Positions 46,601 to 59,060 of a stretch of DNA of 64,000 nucleotides are shown here, piece by piece. The number at the start of each line of letters is the position of its first letter. Position 1 is the stretch's first letter. The translations under genes and the position numbers were made by a program. Source of the stretch: Rhizoctonia solani (taxonomy: Eukaryota > Basidiomycota > Agaricomycetes > Cantharellales > Ceratobasidiaceae); contig NC_057373.1 in NCBI RefSeq assembly GCF_016906535.1, positions 682,001 through 746,000 on the forward strand. The letters run 5' to 3'. The notes under the pieces are model-generated. The model saw nothing but the letters and a program-made list of their open reading frames with translations, was not told where the DNA came from and made no database searches.

Positions 46601-47191
46601 TGCGACGACAGTTTTCAGAATCGCGAGTAGGATATCGAGAGCGGATGAAGTGAGTATAGCATCGTGGGTGAGAGAGACATGTTGCACGAGCGAGACGCAG
46701 CCCTGGGCGGTAGGTAGTGTGGGAGTTAAATTGGCGGATGGCTTTTGGACACGAGGTGCGGCGATGGCGCAGAGGGCTGAAAGCAGTTGGGTCGTCTGAT
46801 CAGTGGGTGAGGCGAGAATAGTTTGGGACCAGGCAATCAGGGTTGAGATGTAGATGCCAATTGGAAGCACTGGATGTGGGCTCTCAGAGTCAAGGGCGAC
46901 GCAGAGGTACTGGAGCAATACGGGAGATAGGGGATATGCTTCTAGTAGACTAAATATGGACGCTTAAAAAAGTGTAAATGCGTAATTCTCGAGTTGGTGA
47001 ATAGTGCTCACCGCAAATTTCAGACGCGGGTAGATTGGACGGGCCGTGTGGTTTCAGTTGTTGCACGATGGCTAGCCACTTGAATTGGTGAGATTGGATT
47101 TCCGAAATAGGGAGTAAGAACACACATTTTCTGCGGGGTAACCAGAGAGGAAGGCGGCCTTGGTGATGTCATTCACAGTGGGTTGTTCCAT
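43649..47191 (-). CDS. large alpha-helical protein, possibly Mediator subunit Med5
   Basis: Multi-exon gene from MEQPTVNDITKAAFLSGY (47191) to a stop at 43649, approximately 900 residues. The product is Leu/Ala-rich and helical throughout (for example WLAIVQQLKPHGPSNLPASE, SALDILLAILKTVVASS, LVPAINDLLDAGEIV, SLANLSRLLYTHPTVLDVVG, HRVLRLLASPYIPKANIDV). It has no signal peptide or membrane segment. The layout, with an N-terminal FLSGY...KWLAIVQQL block and HEAT-like helices to the end, resembles fungal Med5/Nut1, a tail subunit of the Mediator of RNA polymerase II. I hold this identity weakly; another helical-repeat scaffold is possible. Not all intron borders were resolved. A Tc1/mariner transposon sits 337 bp upstream. 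Confidence 0.6.
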
Positions 47192-47528
47192 AGAAAATAA
47201 ACTGAAATTTTAGACTCGAGCGGGGTCGATAGTGTACGATTAGGGCTCTAAGCAACTAGCGAAAGTTTAGGGCAAAAAGGGGAACAGAGGCTAGCAAGAA
47301 GGTCGAGATATAGATCGACAGTCTAGAGCTGATAAGAGATGGGGTGTATGTGTACACGAGCGTGCGTGGCGCACAAGTGGTGTGGACAAAAGCAAGATGT
47401 ACAAGGGTGAGGAGAGCAACGAGTACAAGGGTTGGGGGAGTTACCAAGAGCCAAGAGGTAGTTGTTTTTGACAAGAGATAGAAGATTAAGCAACGGAGAT
47501 ATTCCTTTTTTGAGAGATTAGACAGGTA
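47192..47528. promoter_or_regulatory. upstream region of the helical-protein gene
   Basis: The 337 bp left of the Tc1/mariner insertion. Before insertion this would have been continuous with 50435-50823, forming one divergent promoter region with the acidic-protein gene. Confidence 0.45.
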
Positions 47529-47819
47529 AAGGAGGCGTCATCCATTGACCGCTAACTGACTGTGGAGCCACGCTTTTTGATGGCGCTTAGGTCGCTTTTA
47601 TCAGTAAATCCCCATTTTCTCCTTTTCTCGGACAGATTTGACGATTCTGAGAACGGACATCTCTGCGCGTCGAGCCTTTACATCTGTATATACATTTTGT
47701 TTTATCCCATTCGGCTTTGTTTTGGCTGCGCACTCCTTTGATTGCGACCGCTTAGCTCAGCATACGAGAGAAACTCGGTGGCAGTCCATGCGCGCAAGCT
47801 TACTAACACAGTCCGGGGG
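47529..47819. repeat. left TIR of Tc1/mariner element
   Basis: 291 bp, inverted match to 50142-50432. Confidence 0.93.
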
Positions 47820-48143
47820 ACCGCTAACTAGATTGAGTGAGCAACCATACTTCCCAATGACTATCAGCAATAAAAAAAGGCAGCAATTACAGGCTCTTGA
47901 AAAGGCCAGGGCCAATGTAAGTGTGTCAAATAGATCTTATGAATTTTATTTTGATATCATGGTAGCAAAAACGTATAAAAACAGCTCATTTTGACAATGA
48001 AGACAACAACAACAAAAGTGTATTCAAGCCACTGGACTTGTACAATGACTCTGAGACATCACTCTGCAGACTAGGAGTGGATGTAGTCTATATAGGTTGG
48101 CTCTTTAAGCAGATTATGCAAATTAAATGACTTACTGGAGCAG

Positions 48144-50085
48144 CCCCTGACCCCTGTGGCTCCGAACTGGATCATCCTCCAGCTTATCCCAATTCCCCCA
48201 ATTCTTTTGACTCTGACTCTTCTGATTCTGAAGGAGATTCCGACTCTGGCTCTAGCAGTGGAGAACTCCCATGGGAACTTAGTTATTACCGCCCACCAAC
48301 TGTTGCCCAAGCGCAGACAGCACTTGCCACACTTGATTCTGCACGCCGGACCCAACTTCCATCAGGTGGATACAAGTACAAAGACCTGGACCGGATCACT
48401 GCTGAGCGATACACTGCAATACAAGCCTGTCTGAACCAATTCCTTGAGGCTGAGCCAAAAGGAAAGAAATTTATTCAGGCATCCAAGGATGCAGCACGTA
48501 TGCATAATTGAAGAGATACATATGCCCGAACAATCCGTAAATGGACCCGTCGACTCATCAATTATGGTGACTTACCTGGGAATATCCGAGGTTGGTGGAA
48601 CGTATCCACACTGGAGGATGAGGATGTGTCATCTGCAATCAGGCTTCACTTACAGAAAGCTGGGAAGTTGGCGGGTGCACAGGATGTGGTGGACTTTCTG
48701 TCTGATCCAGAGGTTTGGAAAACACTGGACATCAAGAAAAAGATTAGTCTTCGAACAGCACAACGCTGGCTCTCTCGGGCTGGTTTTTCTTGGCGATCTG
48801 AACCTGTGGGCCAATACTTTGACGGTCACGAACAACAAGATGTAGTTGAATACCGGCAAAAGGTATACATACCTTTCCTGAAGAAAATCGAGCGGCGGCG
48901 AATAATTTATAATCGGGATGGTGTTGAAGATCCTACACGTCCATTGCGATTACTACCTGGCAAGAAACCCATTATTTTGTGGTTTCACGACGAGACAATT
49001 TTTTACGCAAACGATCGTCGTAAAGTTCGATGGGTCTTTGTTGGAGAAAGCCCAGTACCACACAAGAAAGGAGAGGGGTGTAGTTTAATGGTGGCCGACT
49101 TTGTGTGTGCAGAGTTTGGGTGGTTGCGTGGACCGAATGGGTAAGTTGCAGTGGAATGTGTATTGCTTGAAACTAACAATGAATCTAGTGAATCTGCGAG
49201 AGTAACAATGTTTCCCGGGGGCGACAAAGATGGATGGTTTACAAACGACCGTGTCATTCTTCAACTAGAGGATGCTGTCAAAATTGTCAACGAACACTTC
49301 CCCCAGTTCACTCACATATTTGTGTACGACAATGCTCCTTCGCACACGAAACGCTCGCTTTCCTCACTTTCCGCTTATGGAATGCCCAAGGGTCCGCTTC
49401 TGGACTGGCCTTACTACAAGGACAAGGACGACAAACGCGTGTTTGTGAGAATGGAGAATGGTTTTCTCCCAGACGGCTCACCCCAGGAGTTCTATGACCC
49501 AAACAAACCCAATCGTTTCAAGGGAATGTCGTGGATTCTTCGAGAGCGCGGTCTCGGTCATCTTGCCGATTTGAACGCAGTTTGCACGAAGGGATGTGAA
49601 CCAGGGAAGACTGACTGTTGCTGTCGTCGGGTAATGATGAACCAGCCAGATTTCAATAATCGTGAATCAGGCTTACAAGAGGCTGCTCGAGAGCTGGGAA
49701 CTGAAGTGGTATTTCTCCCAAAGTACCACTGTGAGCTGAGTATGATAGAGCAAGTCTGGGGATACGCAAAAAGAGACTATCGAGATAATCCCCCTAATAG
49801 TAGCTCAAAAAAGTTGAAGGAGAACGCACTAAAGGCATTAGAATCACCCCCAATTTTATCGATGCGCAAGTATGCCACCTTATAACTCTACTTTAGTTGG
49901 TTGTTCACTTTTTCATTAGGTTCGCTGCTCGTTCTCAACGTTTTGCCGATGGATATGACCATGGTATGGACGGGTCCCAAGCTGCTGCGTGGGCTACAAC
50001 GATATTCAAACATCACCGAGAGACCCCAGCACATATTCCGTACGACGAGATTGCTCCTAACTATGTACATACAACAAACAATTAA
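48144..50085 (+). CDS. DDE transposase (Tc1/mariner, IS630-like)
   Basis: The N-terminal part has a Ser/Asp-rich stretch, then helix-turn-helix regions (TIRKWTRRLINYGDLPG; LRTAQRWLSRAGFSWRSE). The catalytic core shows ILWFHDETIFYAND (first Asp), IFVYDNAPSHTKRS (second Asp) and CELSMIEQVWGYAKRDYR (Glu). An intron at about 49141-49189 joins GPNG to ESARVTMF; a second near 49869 joins SMRK to FAARSQRF. The stop is at 50083-50085. At 48509-48511 an in-frame TGA separates KDAARMHN from RDTYARTIRKW. This may be a nonsense mutation (CGA to TGA) or an extremely short 18-nt intron. A possible first exon (MTISNKKRQQLQALEKARAN, 47857-47916) could not be joined in frame with confidence. Confidence 0.8.
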
Positions 50086-50141
50086 ATTCTTATTTTCAAT
50101 CGCTCTTTCAACTTGGAACATAATTTCAGTCGGTCAGTAGG

Positions 50142-50432
50142 CCCCCGGACTATGTTAGTAAGCTTGCGCGCATGGACTGCCACCGAGTTTCTCTCGTATG
50201 CTGAGCTAAGCGGTCGCAATCAAAGGAGTGCGCAGCCAAAACAAAGCCGAATGGGATAAAACAAAATGTATATACAGATGTAAAGGCTCGACGCGCAGAG
50301 ATGTCCGTTCTCAGAATCGTCAAATCTGTCCGAGAAAAGGAGAAAATGGGGATTTACTGATAAAAGCGACCTAAGCGCCATCAAAAAGCGTGGCTCCACA
50401 GTCAGTTAGCGGTCAATGGATGACGCCTCCTT
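50142..50432. repeat. right TIR of Tc1/mariner element
   Basis: 291 bp, inverted match to 47529-47819. Confidence 0.93.
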
Positions 50433-50823
50433 TAAAAGCAAGGACAGGGGAAAATAGCGTCGGAAATGATATTTGAGTAACCGTGGTTAATCGGAAGAAA
50501 TGGAAAAACCCTGTGCAACGAGGCGCTGGATTAGGCTAGACAAATCGGGGTATCATAAGCAGAAGCACACGCTCCAACGGCACGGGGACCTCGAGGCCTT
50601 GTGCCTTCGGGTGGATTCTTAAAGAGAGGGCGGAGAATGCATTTCTAGTTGTAGATTCCCTCTATCCTCTGTCTGTGGCGGCGGACTAGACTAGACTTGA
50701 CCTCATTGTTGCAGAGCCAGCATATCCGTTCATTACTAGTAATATAGCTGTATATCTGGTTTTTATTGCACTTTAGTACTAGTCCTGTCACCGGCCGAGT
50801 TACGACCTGCTACGCCATCCATA

Positions 50824-52242
50824 ATGAACACGATCCTATTCACGACGACCGAGCCCTCTTCTCCTACTACTCCCCTTACTCCCTCCTACTCCGACGCTCT
50901 CCGATATCTCGCCGAAGTCGCCGCAGCACAAGAGTGGACCGATGCCCTCGGTGCCATGCGTACCTCTTCCTCGGCCAAACACATCCCAGCCCGTCGCCGC
51001 CGTCACTCGCGCAAGGCAGCCAAGGCAGCCGCCGGCCCCCCGGGACTCCCATCCGAAATTAAGGAGCTTATGGTGAGCAAATAACCAACCGATTTAGCGC
51101 CCATTTTGCTCACACGACACCAGCAAAAGGTACTGGTGACCAAGCAAGTTTCTGTCAAGATCCCGGATACGCCGCTTGCCGGTCCCTCGTCCTCGACGAC
51201 TCCCAAGCCGTCCCTCAAGCTCGTGCCATGGACGTACCCACCTATCGACGAAGACGCCATTGCTCCTCCTTCTCCCGTTGCCGGCGAGGGCCCGTCCATG
51301 GCCATGGGATTCGACATCGAGTCCTTTTCCTACGACTCCGAGGTCGACACTGAGCTCGAGACAGAAACAGAGACCGAGCTCGAGACCGAAGTCGAGTCGG
51401 ACGTCGGTCCCCTCACCCACCGGCCTGTGATTCGTGTAGTCACCGATGACTCGGAGCCTACCACTCCCGAGTTTGAAGCCGAGGTCAGTCGGGTCTCGTT
51501 TTTTTAATGTGTGATGACATCATCTCATGATTTCTTCATTTGGCAGGCTTACACCAAGTGCGAGCCATGGCCACTCGTCATCCCTACTCCTTCTACTGCT
51601 GTTCCCAAGTCCACCCCTATCGAGATCCGCCCCGAGAGCCCGGCGGTCCAGCTCGGAAAGCTCGTTGATCAGGTGTTTGCCGAGGAGGAAGAGGACGACG
51701 ATGGCGGCGAATGGATCTACGGTCCTCCCTCATACTACACATCTCCCCCCGACTCTCCCCACAACACCCCAGCCCCCACTCCCCAATACACCGACGACGA
51801 ATACGACGAGTCGGAAATTGAAATCGAACACTCCTTTGACTTGTCCACCGACCCTATCGCGACCCACCACTTGCGAAACGATCTAGAAATCATCCGTCCG
51901 TTCTCTCCCGACGCACCCGAGATCACATTCACACCACCGACCTGGGAAGCCTTTTTCGAATGTATGCCCCCTCAAGACGAAGCCTATGGCCAACTCCTTG
52001 CCTTGCCCGGCTCCACCCCACTCGGCCCCGCCGAACTCGAACACAACACGCTGGTCAACCGTGCTCGCATCCGGCGCAACCCATGCTCGGGCGCGCAAGA
52101 GTGCATGTGGCGCGGCCAGTGGACTCCGTGCTGCTGGGCGTGCGGAGGAGCCGCGGAGGGTATGGACACCTCCCTCCCTGCCTCCCAGCGCACCGGATGG
52201 TTCGTCCTCGCGGGCCAACGCTGGGTCATGATTCGCTCGTAA
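50824..52242 (+). CDS. acidic, disordered hypothetical protein
   Basis: Three exons joined at KELM|QKVLVTK and FEAE|AYTKCEP, with clean GT/AG sites. Basic at the N-terminus (ARRRRHSRKAAKAAAG, a possible nuclear localisation signal). Then comes Pro/Ser/Thr-rich sequence with an acidic repeat of alternating Glu and Thr (51352-51400), an EEEEDDDGGEWIYGPP block and a C-terminal folded-looking part with four cysteines (CSGAQECMWRGQWTPCCWAC) and a final WFVLAGQRWVMIRS. The Cys/Trp-rich end could bind metal. I do not recognise the family. Codon-level GC is high, like TSC1 next door, suggesting a real, expressed gene. Confidence 0.75.
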
Positions 52243-53084
52243 ATTCAACTCCGCCTCACTTGTTGTCTTTCTATTCCTGTGTCTGTTGTAATCTAGATAA
52301 TGTGTTTCGGGAGGGTCGGCTGTTGTTGTTGTTGCGCCGGATTTCTAGCTCCTTCCTACCCACCCCTAGGCCTTTTTGCTAGGTTGAGGTCCCTCGACGA
52401 TCGCGGTTTCCCCCTGCTCTCCTTACCGGGTTGAGGATCTGAAGCGCCATACATTTCTTTCCTTGAAGCCCTTGAGCGGCACGGCTAGAGTCCGAAGCCC
52501 TCGGGCCCGAAGAGAGAGAAAAAGAGAGGCGCTCCTTGTATTCTCCCTGCTTGCGAGACGGGAATCCCAGTCGAGCGCGGATCCCCTGCGATCATACGGA
52601 GCTGTTGTGCGTTTGACAGGCCTAGTGCCTTTCAGACGCACACGTCCGGCCAAGAGCTCTTTTCTATATTCTTTTTCTTTTTCGTTGATTGTCGCCCGGG
52701 TGGTGTCGGTCCGAATTCGGGTGCTTGCATCCAAAGTGTGTGTGTACATGGGTGCGAGGGAGTTCGGCTAGTACGTTGTTAGCTAGTTGCAGTGGCCCAA
52801 GTCCCCCTCGCTGTCCTTTACTCGTTCCGCCGGAATCGATAGTTGTTTTTCTCAGTGGCTCGCTTGATTGCGCAGGTGTTTTTTTACTTTCTTTTCTTTC
52901 TATTCGCTCCGATGACAAGACAAATACCGTACACAATTCCGTTCTGTTCACTGTATGCTTACCCAATCAATCTAAATGATGTGTGTTACCTTTTTTGGAG
53001 TGTGTGCAAGTTGGGGGTCCAGAACTTGGCCTTTTCGACGCCGATGCGGTAGACGACCACACACATTGTGCTATCATCATCACC
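52243..53084. other. intergenic; TSC1 upstream region
   Basis: 842 bp between the acidic-protein gene and TSC1 on the same strand. It contains pyrimidine-rich stretches and T runs expected of a 3' UTR followed by a promoter. No gene recognised. Confidence 0.5.
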
Positions 53085-56000
53085 ATGTCCGCCACGACCA
53101 AAGACATACTGACCCACATCCGAAGCACATTCAACACACACTCCCCGCCCCAGCTGACAGACCTGCGCCCGCTCATCGACGTCTACATATCCGAGACCGC
53201 GCACCTGGAGCCCGAGCTGGACAATGGACTGCTGGACATATACTCCCAGGCCATCGACCACTCGGACGTATCGCACATTGCCGCGTTCATCGGGGTCCTA
53301 TACGCATTCCGCATGGTCCTCTCGAGCGCATCCATCATATCCTGGTTCGACTCTCTCCTGCGTCGCGCGCTACGAGAACCCAGGCTGGACCTCGAGGCCG
53401 TTAAACAGGCCAAGGACCTCGTCTTGATGCCGCTCTACGACGAGTCCGAGACCAAGGCCCAGTTGCTCCGCCGCCGCTTGGTCCAGCTTTACGTGTTGGA
53501 TGCGCCCCGGGAGAACGATAGCGCCGTCGAAACGATGACGCAGAGCGCGGACGAGCGTGCCAAGATGGCTGTGTGGAAAACCAACTTGGAGGATCTCTTG
53601 GTTTCCGATGGGTTCACCCGTCCCAAGGTGAGTTTGCAACTGGTTTGAAGACCGGGGAAGGCCTGGAAGTTGATTGTCAAGTTTTAGGAACTGTTTGAGG
53701 AATTGGATGTTAGTTTCAAGGCTAACCCCGAGAGTCGGTTGCAACTTTGTATTCTCGTGAGTGCGTTTTGGGGGGTTCAACAGGTTCTGAGATGAACGTG
53801 CCAAAACATAGCTTAATCGGTTTTCTCGCTCGCCGCGCAAAGTATCGATACCTTTTGTCAATTCGCCGCTTTTCTCGACGCTGTTGATTTCTCTCCAAGT
53901 CGACCAGTCGACCACGGTGTTTAGTATTGCCATTACGTCCCTTATTATGCTTCTTCCTGCTTTAGCGGTCGATGCCCCTGCACAATTGAATACTCGACTA
54001 CCCGCATTACTAACTATTCTCGGGAGGATTGTATGCTGGAAGTTGAGGAGTGAAGGAAAGGAAGGTCGGAGGTGGAAAGTCAAGCCCGAGCTAGAATGGA
54101 AACGATTGGGTGAGTGACACCACCCTCGTTTTCGATCCCACACGAAACTAACCCCAAACTCTCTCTCTCAAGACACGACTTTCGAATCAGCAGGTATGCT
54201 GTACGTTTCACCCACCCTCTCGTCCCTTGTATCTTCCAACCCTACTAACGCGAATACCACTTTTGAAAAGCTGTAGCGCCCAACGAAACTCGGCTTTACT
54301 TTACATTCATGTACGGCCTGTACCCGTGCAACACCATCGCCTTTCTCAGATCTCCCGTCACGTTTTTGAGAACACATGGACATGCGTCGATGTTTACTCA
54401 TGATTGGGATGTGGTATTGGACGAGGACGAGATTAAGAGTTGTAGTCGGGTGAGCTGCTACAGTACAAGAGGAGCAAGGACCAACAGGAAAAACTGACTG
54501 GTTCAAAAGCCACTATTACGTGGACATGTAGTTCATCCGAGTATTATTCTCGCGGATGCCAAGAGCGAACTTGCAGACTTGACGAGGTGGAAGGATAAAG
54601 ATATCGCTACCGTTGCTGCGTACGTCCCCCTACCTGCTTCGTATCCCGATTATCTCTAACAGAGTATACAGGGAATGCACACTCCTGGACATCCAAAATG
54701 CTCAAACCTCGGCAGGACACAGTATTGCATATTACATTCCTCCTACACCCCAAGCAAGCAGCCATCCAACCCCCCAAGCAAGTGGAAACCATTCACTCCT
54801 TCCGCCGGAGAGTGCGAAACCTGCCAAGATACCCCTACCACCCAGTCCAGCCGGATCGACCCAACCGCCGCCACCACCACCGCAGCCCCAACCCCAACCA
54901 GCCGATCCCAGCGCATCGCCCAAGTCCACAGGAGACCGGAGCGAAAAGTCCCTCGAAATCATGATCAACACCCACGCAACACTAACCGCTCCTCCCGGTC
55001 CGCTCTTATTCCTCGCAGACACCCCAGCACCGGCCGCGCCCGCGAGCACCACCATGTCCCCTCGCCCGCGGCACGCCATGGCCGAAGAGGCCCTGTCGAT
55101 CCTCCAGCGGGACGTGCTCATACTCCGGAACCAGCTCAATTTCGAGATTTATCTCAAGGAGCTCGTGCAGCAGCATGTCGGCCGGTTGCATCAGGATAAG
55201 ATTGTTTCGAGGAGCGAGGAGGCGGAGAGACAAAGTCTGGTAAGTTTAATCTATTCTTGACTTGTTTCGTAAGATTGACAGGGGCAATCGCAATCACAAT
55301 GCATTGACGCATTGGACGCATTTAGCATGTGAAACTTAAAGACTACAAGGCAAAGCTGACTAAAGCTCAAGAAGACCTCGCGACGACCCGGGCCGAGGCG
55401 GCTGGGACCAAGTCGAGGCATACACAATGGGTGACCGAGTTGCAGGATAAGCTTACCCGGTTCAGGGAGGAGAAGCGTAGTTGGGCGGCCGAGGCTGTCG
55501 AGCTGAGGGGAGAGGTCAATGATGCTAGGGTGTGTACTCTTTCTTATCTTTTTAATTTTGTTTGCCGAATGTTAGCTGATGGGTGGGGACTCAATGTAGG
55601 CGGCTTTGAAGGCACAGAATGAAGCACTGGCTGATGCACTGAACGAGTAGGTTCCATTGTATCCGACAAGAGGAAACACGCTAACTTGGCTAAAGGGTGT
55701 TCAACCTCAAACAGCAGTTACGCGAGTCGGCGCCCAAGGTGGACAAAATCGCTGCATACGAACAGAGGATAGATCAGTTGGTCAAGGCACAGGCTCTGAG
55801 GTATATTCCCAAGGGCCATATCCCATATTCGATTCTCACTCTAGTCCAAAGGGATGACTCGCCCGAAATGCGAGCTTACCGCGAAGATCGTGGCAAGTTG
55901 GATGAAATGATCAGTAACTACGCCAAGATGGAACTTCAGCTCCAGAGTTTACAGCATGCAAACGAACAGTTGACTGCGCTCCACAAGTATGACTCGTTTT

Positions 56001-56475
56001 CATTTTTAGGTGAATTCAGCCTGATAATAACCAAACCAGGACTCAGGAAGACGAGCTTAACCACGCAAATTCGCAAGTGACGGACCTCACACGTCGTCTC
56101 GCATCTGCCACAACTCAGAACCCATTCTCTCGTTCCGCAATAAAAGCCGCAGCCGCAGCTCAAGACCAAATCAACAAACTCGAAGCAGAAAACAAAGAAC
56201 TGAGCAACAAGAACATGGTACTCATGGACGAAATCGACGAAGTGAAAGCCATGGTCGAGTTTTTAAGGAGTGAGCGAGTCAATTTTGGAGCTGGCGGGCC
56301 AGGATCGCCGGTTCAGCGGATCGTGAGCGGGACAGGCTCGTTGCCTGCCCAGACCCAGTCTGAACCCATTACCGGAACCGGGCCTTCGCCCAGGTTGGAC
56401 TCGAGTGCGTTGGCGGATTTGGCGGATGCGACGGCTGCCCCTGGTGAATCGGATGATGTGGCTACGACTGCTTAA
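53085..56475 (+). CDS. TSC1: hamartin homolog TSC1
   Basis: About nine exons. Hamartin pairs with TSC2 to restrain Rheb and TORC1. The N-terminal helical core includes SIISWFDSLLRRAL, STTVFSIAITSLIMLLPALA and the diagnostic FTFMYGLYPCNTIAFLRSP. The middle is a Pro/Gln-rich linker (54750-54930). The C-terminal half is a long coiled coil in four exons (ILQRDVLILRNQLNFEIYLK, LKDYKAKLTKAQEDLATTR, QQLRESAPKVDKIAAYEQR, DQINKLEAENKELSNKN). The start at 53085 fits a conserved helical N-terminus; an upstream in-frame ATG (52983) adds unlikely sequence. A 44-nt GT...AG stretch at 55801-55844 looks like an intron but must be retained to keep frame. The 3' part is duplicated at 60423. Confidence 0.9.
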
Positions 56476-57139
56476 CAAGAGGAACGCTGGGATCTATAAT
56501 GAGGATCTCTTGGAGATAATGGACTCGAATGTATTTAGTATGAGGCTCTTGTTTTATGTATCTTGTGTGTTTTGTGTGATTGGAGTGGTTTCAGTCACTA
56601 TGTGCTTGGGCACTCGCTTGCTTCTGTCATGCGAAGTGTGTAGGTTGTCACTATACAGACGACGCTGCCGCACATTGCCGAGCCGCCGGTTATAGCATGT
56701 TTCTCGAGCACGGACATCATTGACTCATCAACGAGGGCCAAATTACCTCTTGATGATCTACGGATCGTCATCAGGTGATCATTCTCAGAGACAAAGTGAG
56801 CGCATGCATGTGTTGTTTGAGACTTACATGGAAGACTTGAGGCTGCTTGTCAACGACAACTCGAGGCCCCGCGCGTTGTGGTTAAGTCTATATGCGGATT
56901 TGCGAGGTGTATGCTCTAGACCTGGTATTCATCGGGGTCGATCGATTGGGTTGGTCATATTTCGATTTCAAGCAGGAATCGCTACCCATTTGGTTTTGAT
57001 TCAGCACTTTTTTATCCTCACTGTTTTTAGCCAGCCATCAGGCCGGCGTTAAGGTGAGCTCCCCTTTCGGTGTTTCTGAGTCCGTGTCCAGCATTGACGA
57101 AGTTGGACGGCTCTGCGGCGTAGCTCCTGTTATCTTCAA

Positions 57140-57800
57140 ATAGGACGAAGGATCTGATATGATCAAGACAACGGTAGTTAAGAGCCAAGCTCGATTGTAC
57201 CACCCGCCTGGTTATCCTTCTTATTCTTCACATTCCTGCAAGCCAGAAACTCCGTATTATTTCCCGACATATCTGATCGGGCTAAAGGTTTGGTACTGCT
57301 GCTCATTGTGGCCCCATGCCTCTCTTGCCACTAACTTGAGAAATTTCTCTTTCAGCCTTCACGCATTCAGACGCTTGTGCGTGTAGTCCGACAGGATGAC
57401 CAGTTCCAGACAGAGTCCCATAACTGGCTACGAAAGAGTCTTGTGTAGCATAAAGTGTAAGTACAGCCGTCGGATATAGTTCGAGTATTGATATATGAAA
57501 GTGCAGGGGGGGAGGGGGCAAGAAAGATAATCAAGGAGGTGAAGTGACGGTTCGTGGCTTTATCTATGTTATCATATGGTGCATGCGTGCCAGGGATCGA
57601 AGAGTAGAATCACCTTGTGCAATGGCTCTGCAACTTTAGCGGTATATGCACGACCGGCCATATGTAGTTTGTACATCCAAGTCACTGTTCAGGCAAAGAT
57701 TAAGAGATTGATGAGAACTTCGCTGGGTGCAGTGCTTTGGATTGTTATGTTATTTCAATTTATTCAGTTCATGCAGTTATACAACATCGAAAACAGCGTA
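57140..57800 (-). repeat. downstream block (R2) of unit C
   Basis: Reverse-oriented match to 30730-31165, to 40322-40805 plus 41082-41240, and to 62690-63290. It lies 3' of I66-like copy C, as in the other units. Confidence 0.65.
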
Positions 57801-57815
57801 GTTGCACGGGTCCCT

Positions 57816-58453
57816 TTATTCTTCCAGCCGCTTGAACTCCCAAAGGGGACCATGAGCACCGGGAATTACAGGGACAGGAATAAACGTTAACTTCACATTT
57901 ATGAGCATCATTGCTGCGGGCGGTTCAAGCTCACAACTCACAACTCTCTGATTTTCTCCAGCTCCCACGTAGAGAGTCGCTCCGATGAGGCTTTTGGTTG
58001 AGGCAATGCTGTTCAAATAACACCCGCTTAGAGCCTTTATATACCATCGATCAATCAACCTACGTGAAAATATCTCCCCCTTGGCTTCCCTCTGAGCGTT
58101 GCACTCTGAACAGTTTCGCACCGTCCAAGATGATGGGCTCTTCAGGTATAGGATTTTCGGATTCATAGCTCCAGGATTCACCAGGTCTGGAATTGATTGT
58201 ATACACGTCACGCCCTCCCTCGGGAGCGAGTTCAAACTCCCACTAAGTGATAGAAAGGTTTGTATTAGTTGGCGAGTTATTGTAACCAAAGTGCAAAAAA
58301 ACGTACTTGTTGCTGCCCATAAAACTCAGGCCTGTTGGGATCGAGCCCGATCGGTCGACCAGGTCCTTTACCGGTAGCATACATACCCCCAACAAAATCT
58401 TGGTCTCCCTCGACTATGAACCGAGCAAGATATCGACCAGGGCGTAGAGACAT
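57816..58453 (-). CDS. I66-like protease inhibitor, copy C
   Basis: Four exons with the family layout and intact frame: MSLRPGRYLARFIVEGDQD; WEFELAPEGGRDVYTI; TIASTKSLIGATLYVGAG; LTFIPVPVIPGAHGPLWEF, ending KRLEE. Exon 3 changes the usual AP-EQ to AS-KS. No signal peptide or cysteine. Probably a cytosolic beta-trefoil; see copy A for the basis of the assignment. It lies in the tandem unit next to TSC1, and copy D is its duplicate. Confidence 0.68.
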
Positions 58454-59060
58454 GACACTTATTAGAGACTACTGGAAGAAAGAGGGCCAGGTGCAATGCT
58501 GAGGAGCTGGTACAGGCCTTAACTCACATTCCATTGAGCTTTTGTAGGCCTTGACTAGGTTGGCTCATCACCACCCCAGATCATTATCGGAGTGCAAACA
58601 CCCTGCTGAACGCTGGATGACATATGCAAAGTGCCAACGGGGGTGTAGAAATGTATTGGAGAAGGACGGGCAGGCCGAGCCTAGATCTCTTAGCTCCAAC
58701 CCATGCACGAAATACCAGGCTACTTGCCTGGATTAAGTGCTGCGCGTGACGTTTTTTTGTATGCCATTATTTAATGAGGCATGATGAGCAGCTCCAACAT
58801 CTCGATTAGGAACCGAGAAAGATTGATATCGGATCGCTCCGGTGGGTTGTAGTGTTAATGTTCTGGGACGTGAAGTAGGGTGTGGTTGTTGTCGATAGTG
58901 GATTTATATGCATGCACTTAGGGGGAGCTATTAAACACCAAAATACCAGCAAGGTCATAGGTTAGCGTCGTCTGATCAGCAGAAATAGCACAGATATTTT
59001 AGCAGCCAATGATGTAGTCTTTAGCTGGCACGGTCGTATTCTGACATCTAGTAATTAGAT
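58454..59060 (-). repeat. upstream part of unit C
   Basis: Similar, in reverse, to the 5' flank of copies A (29500-30039) and B (31660-31963). Shared stretches include the CCACCCCAGATCATTATC and GCATGCACTTAGGGGGAGC-like regions. Confidence 0.6.

Larger units (their letters stand above)
47529..50432 (+). mobile_element. Tc1/mariner-superfamily transposon with long TIRs
   Basis: 2904 bp with terminal inverted repeats of 291 bp that differ at about one position (CTTACTAACACAG versus ...ACATAG near the inner end), starting AAGGAGGCGTCATCC. A TA duplication flanks it (47527-47528 and 50433-50434). It encodes one DDE transposase on the plus strand. Near-identity of the TIRs indicates recent insertion. 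Long TIRs are unusual for Tc1 elements, which typically have short ones. Confidence 0.93.

Noticed and set aside
52983..53084. Earlier in-frame start for TSC1
   Set aside because: Adds 34 residues of non-conserved sequence; the ATG at 53085 begins the helical domain directly.
55801..55844. 44-nt GT...AG intron in TSC1
   Set aside because: Removing it shifts the frame into a stop; retaining it keeps the coiled coil open in both TSC1 copies.
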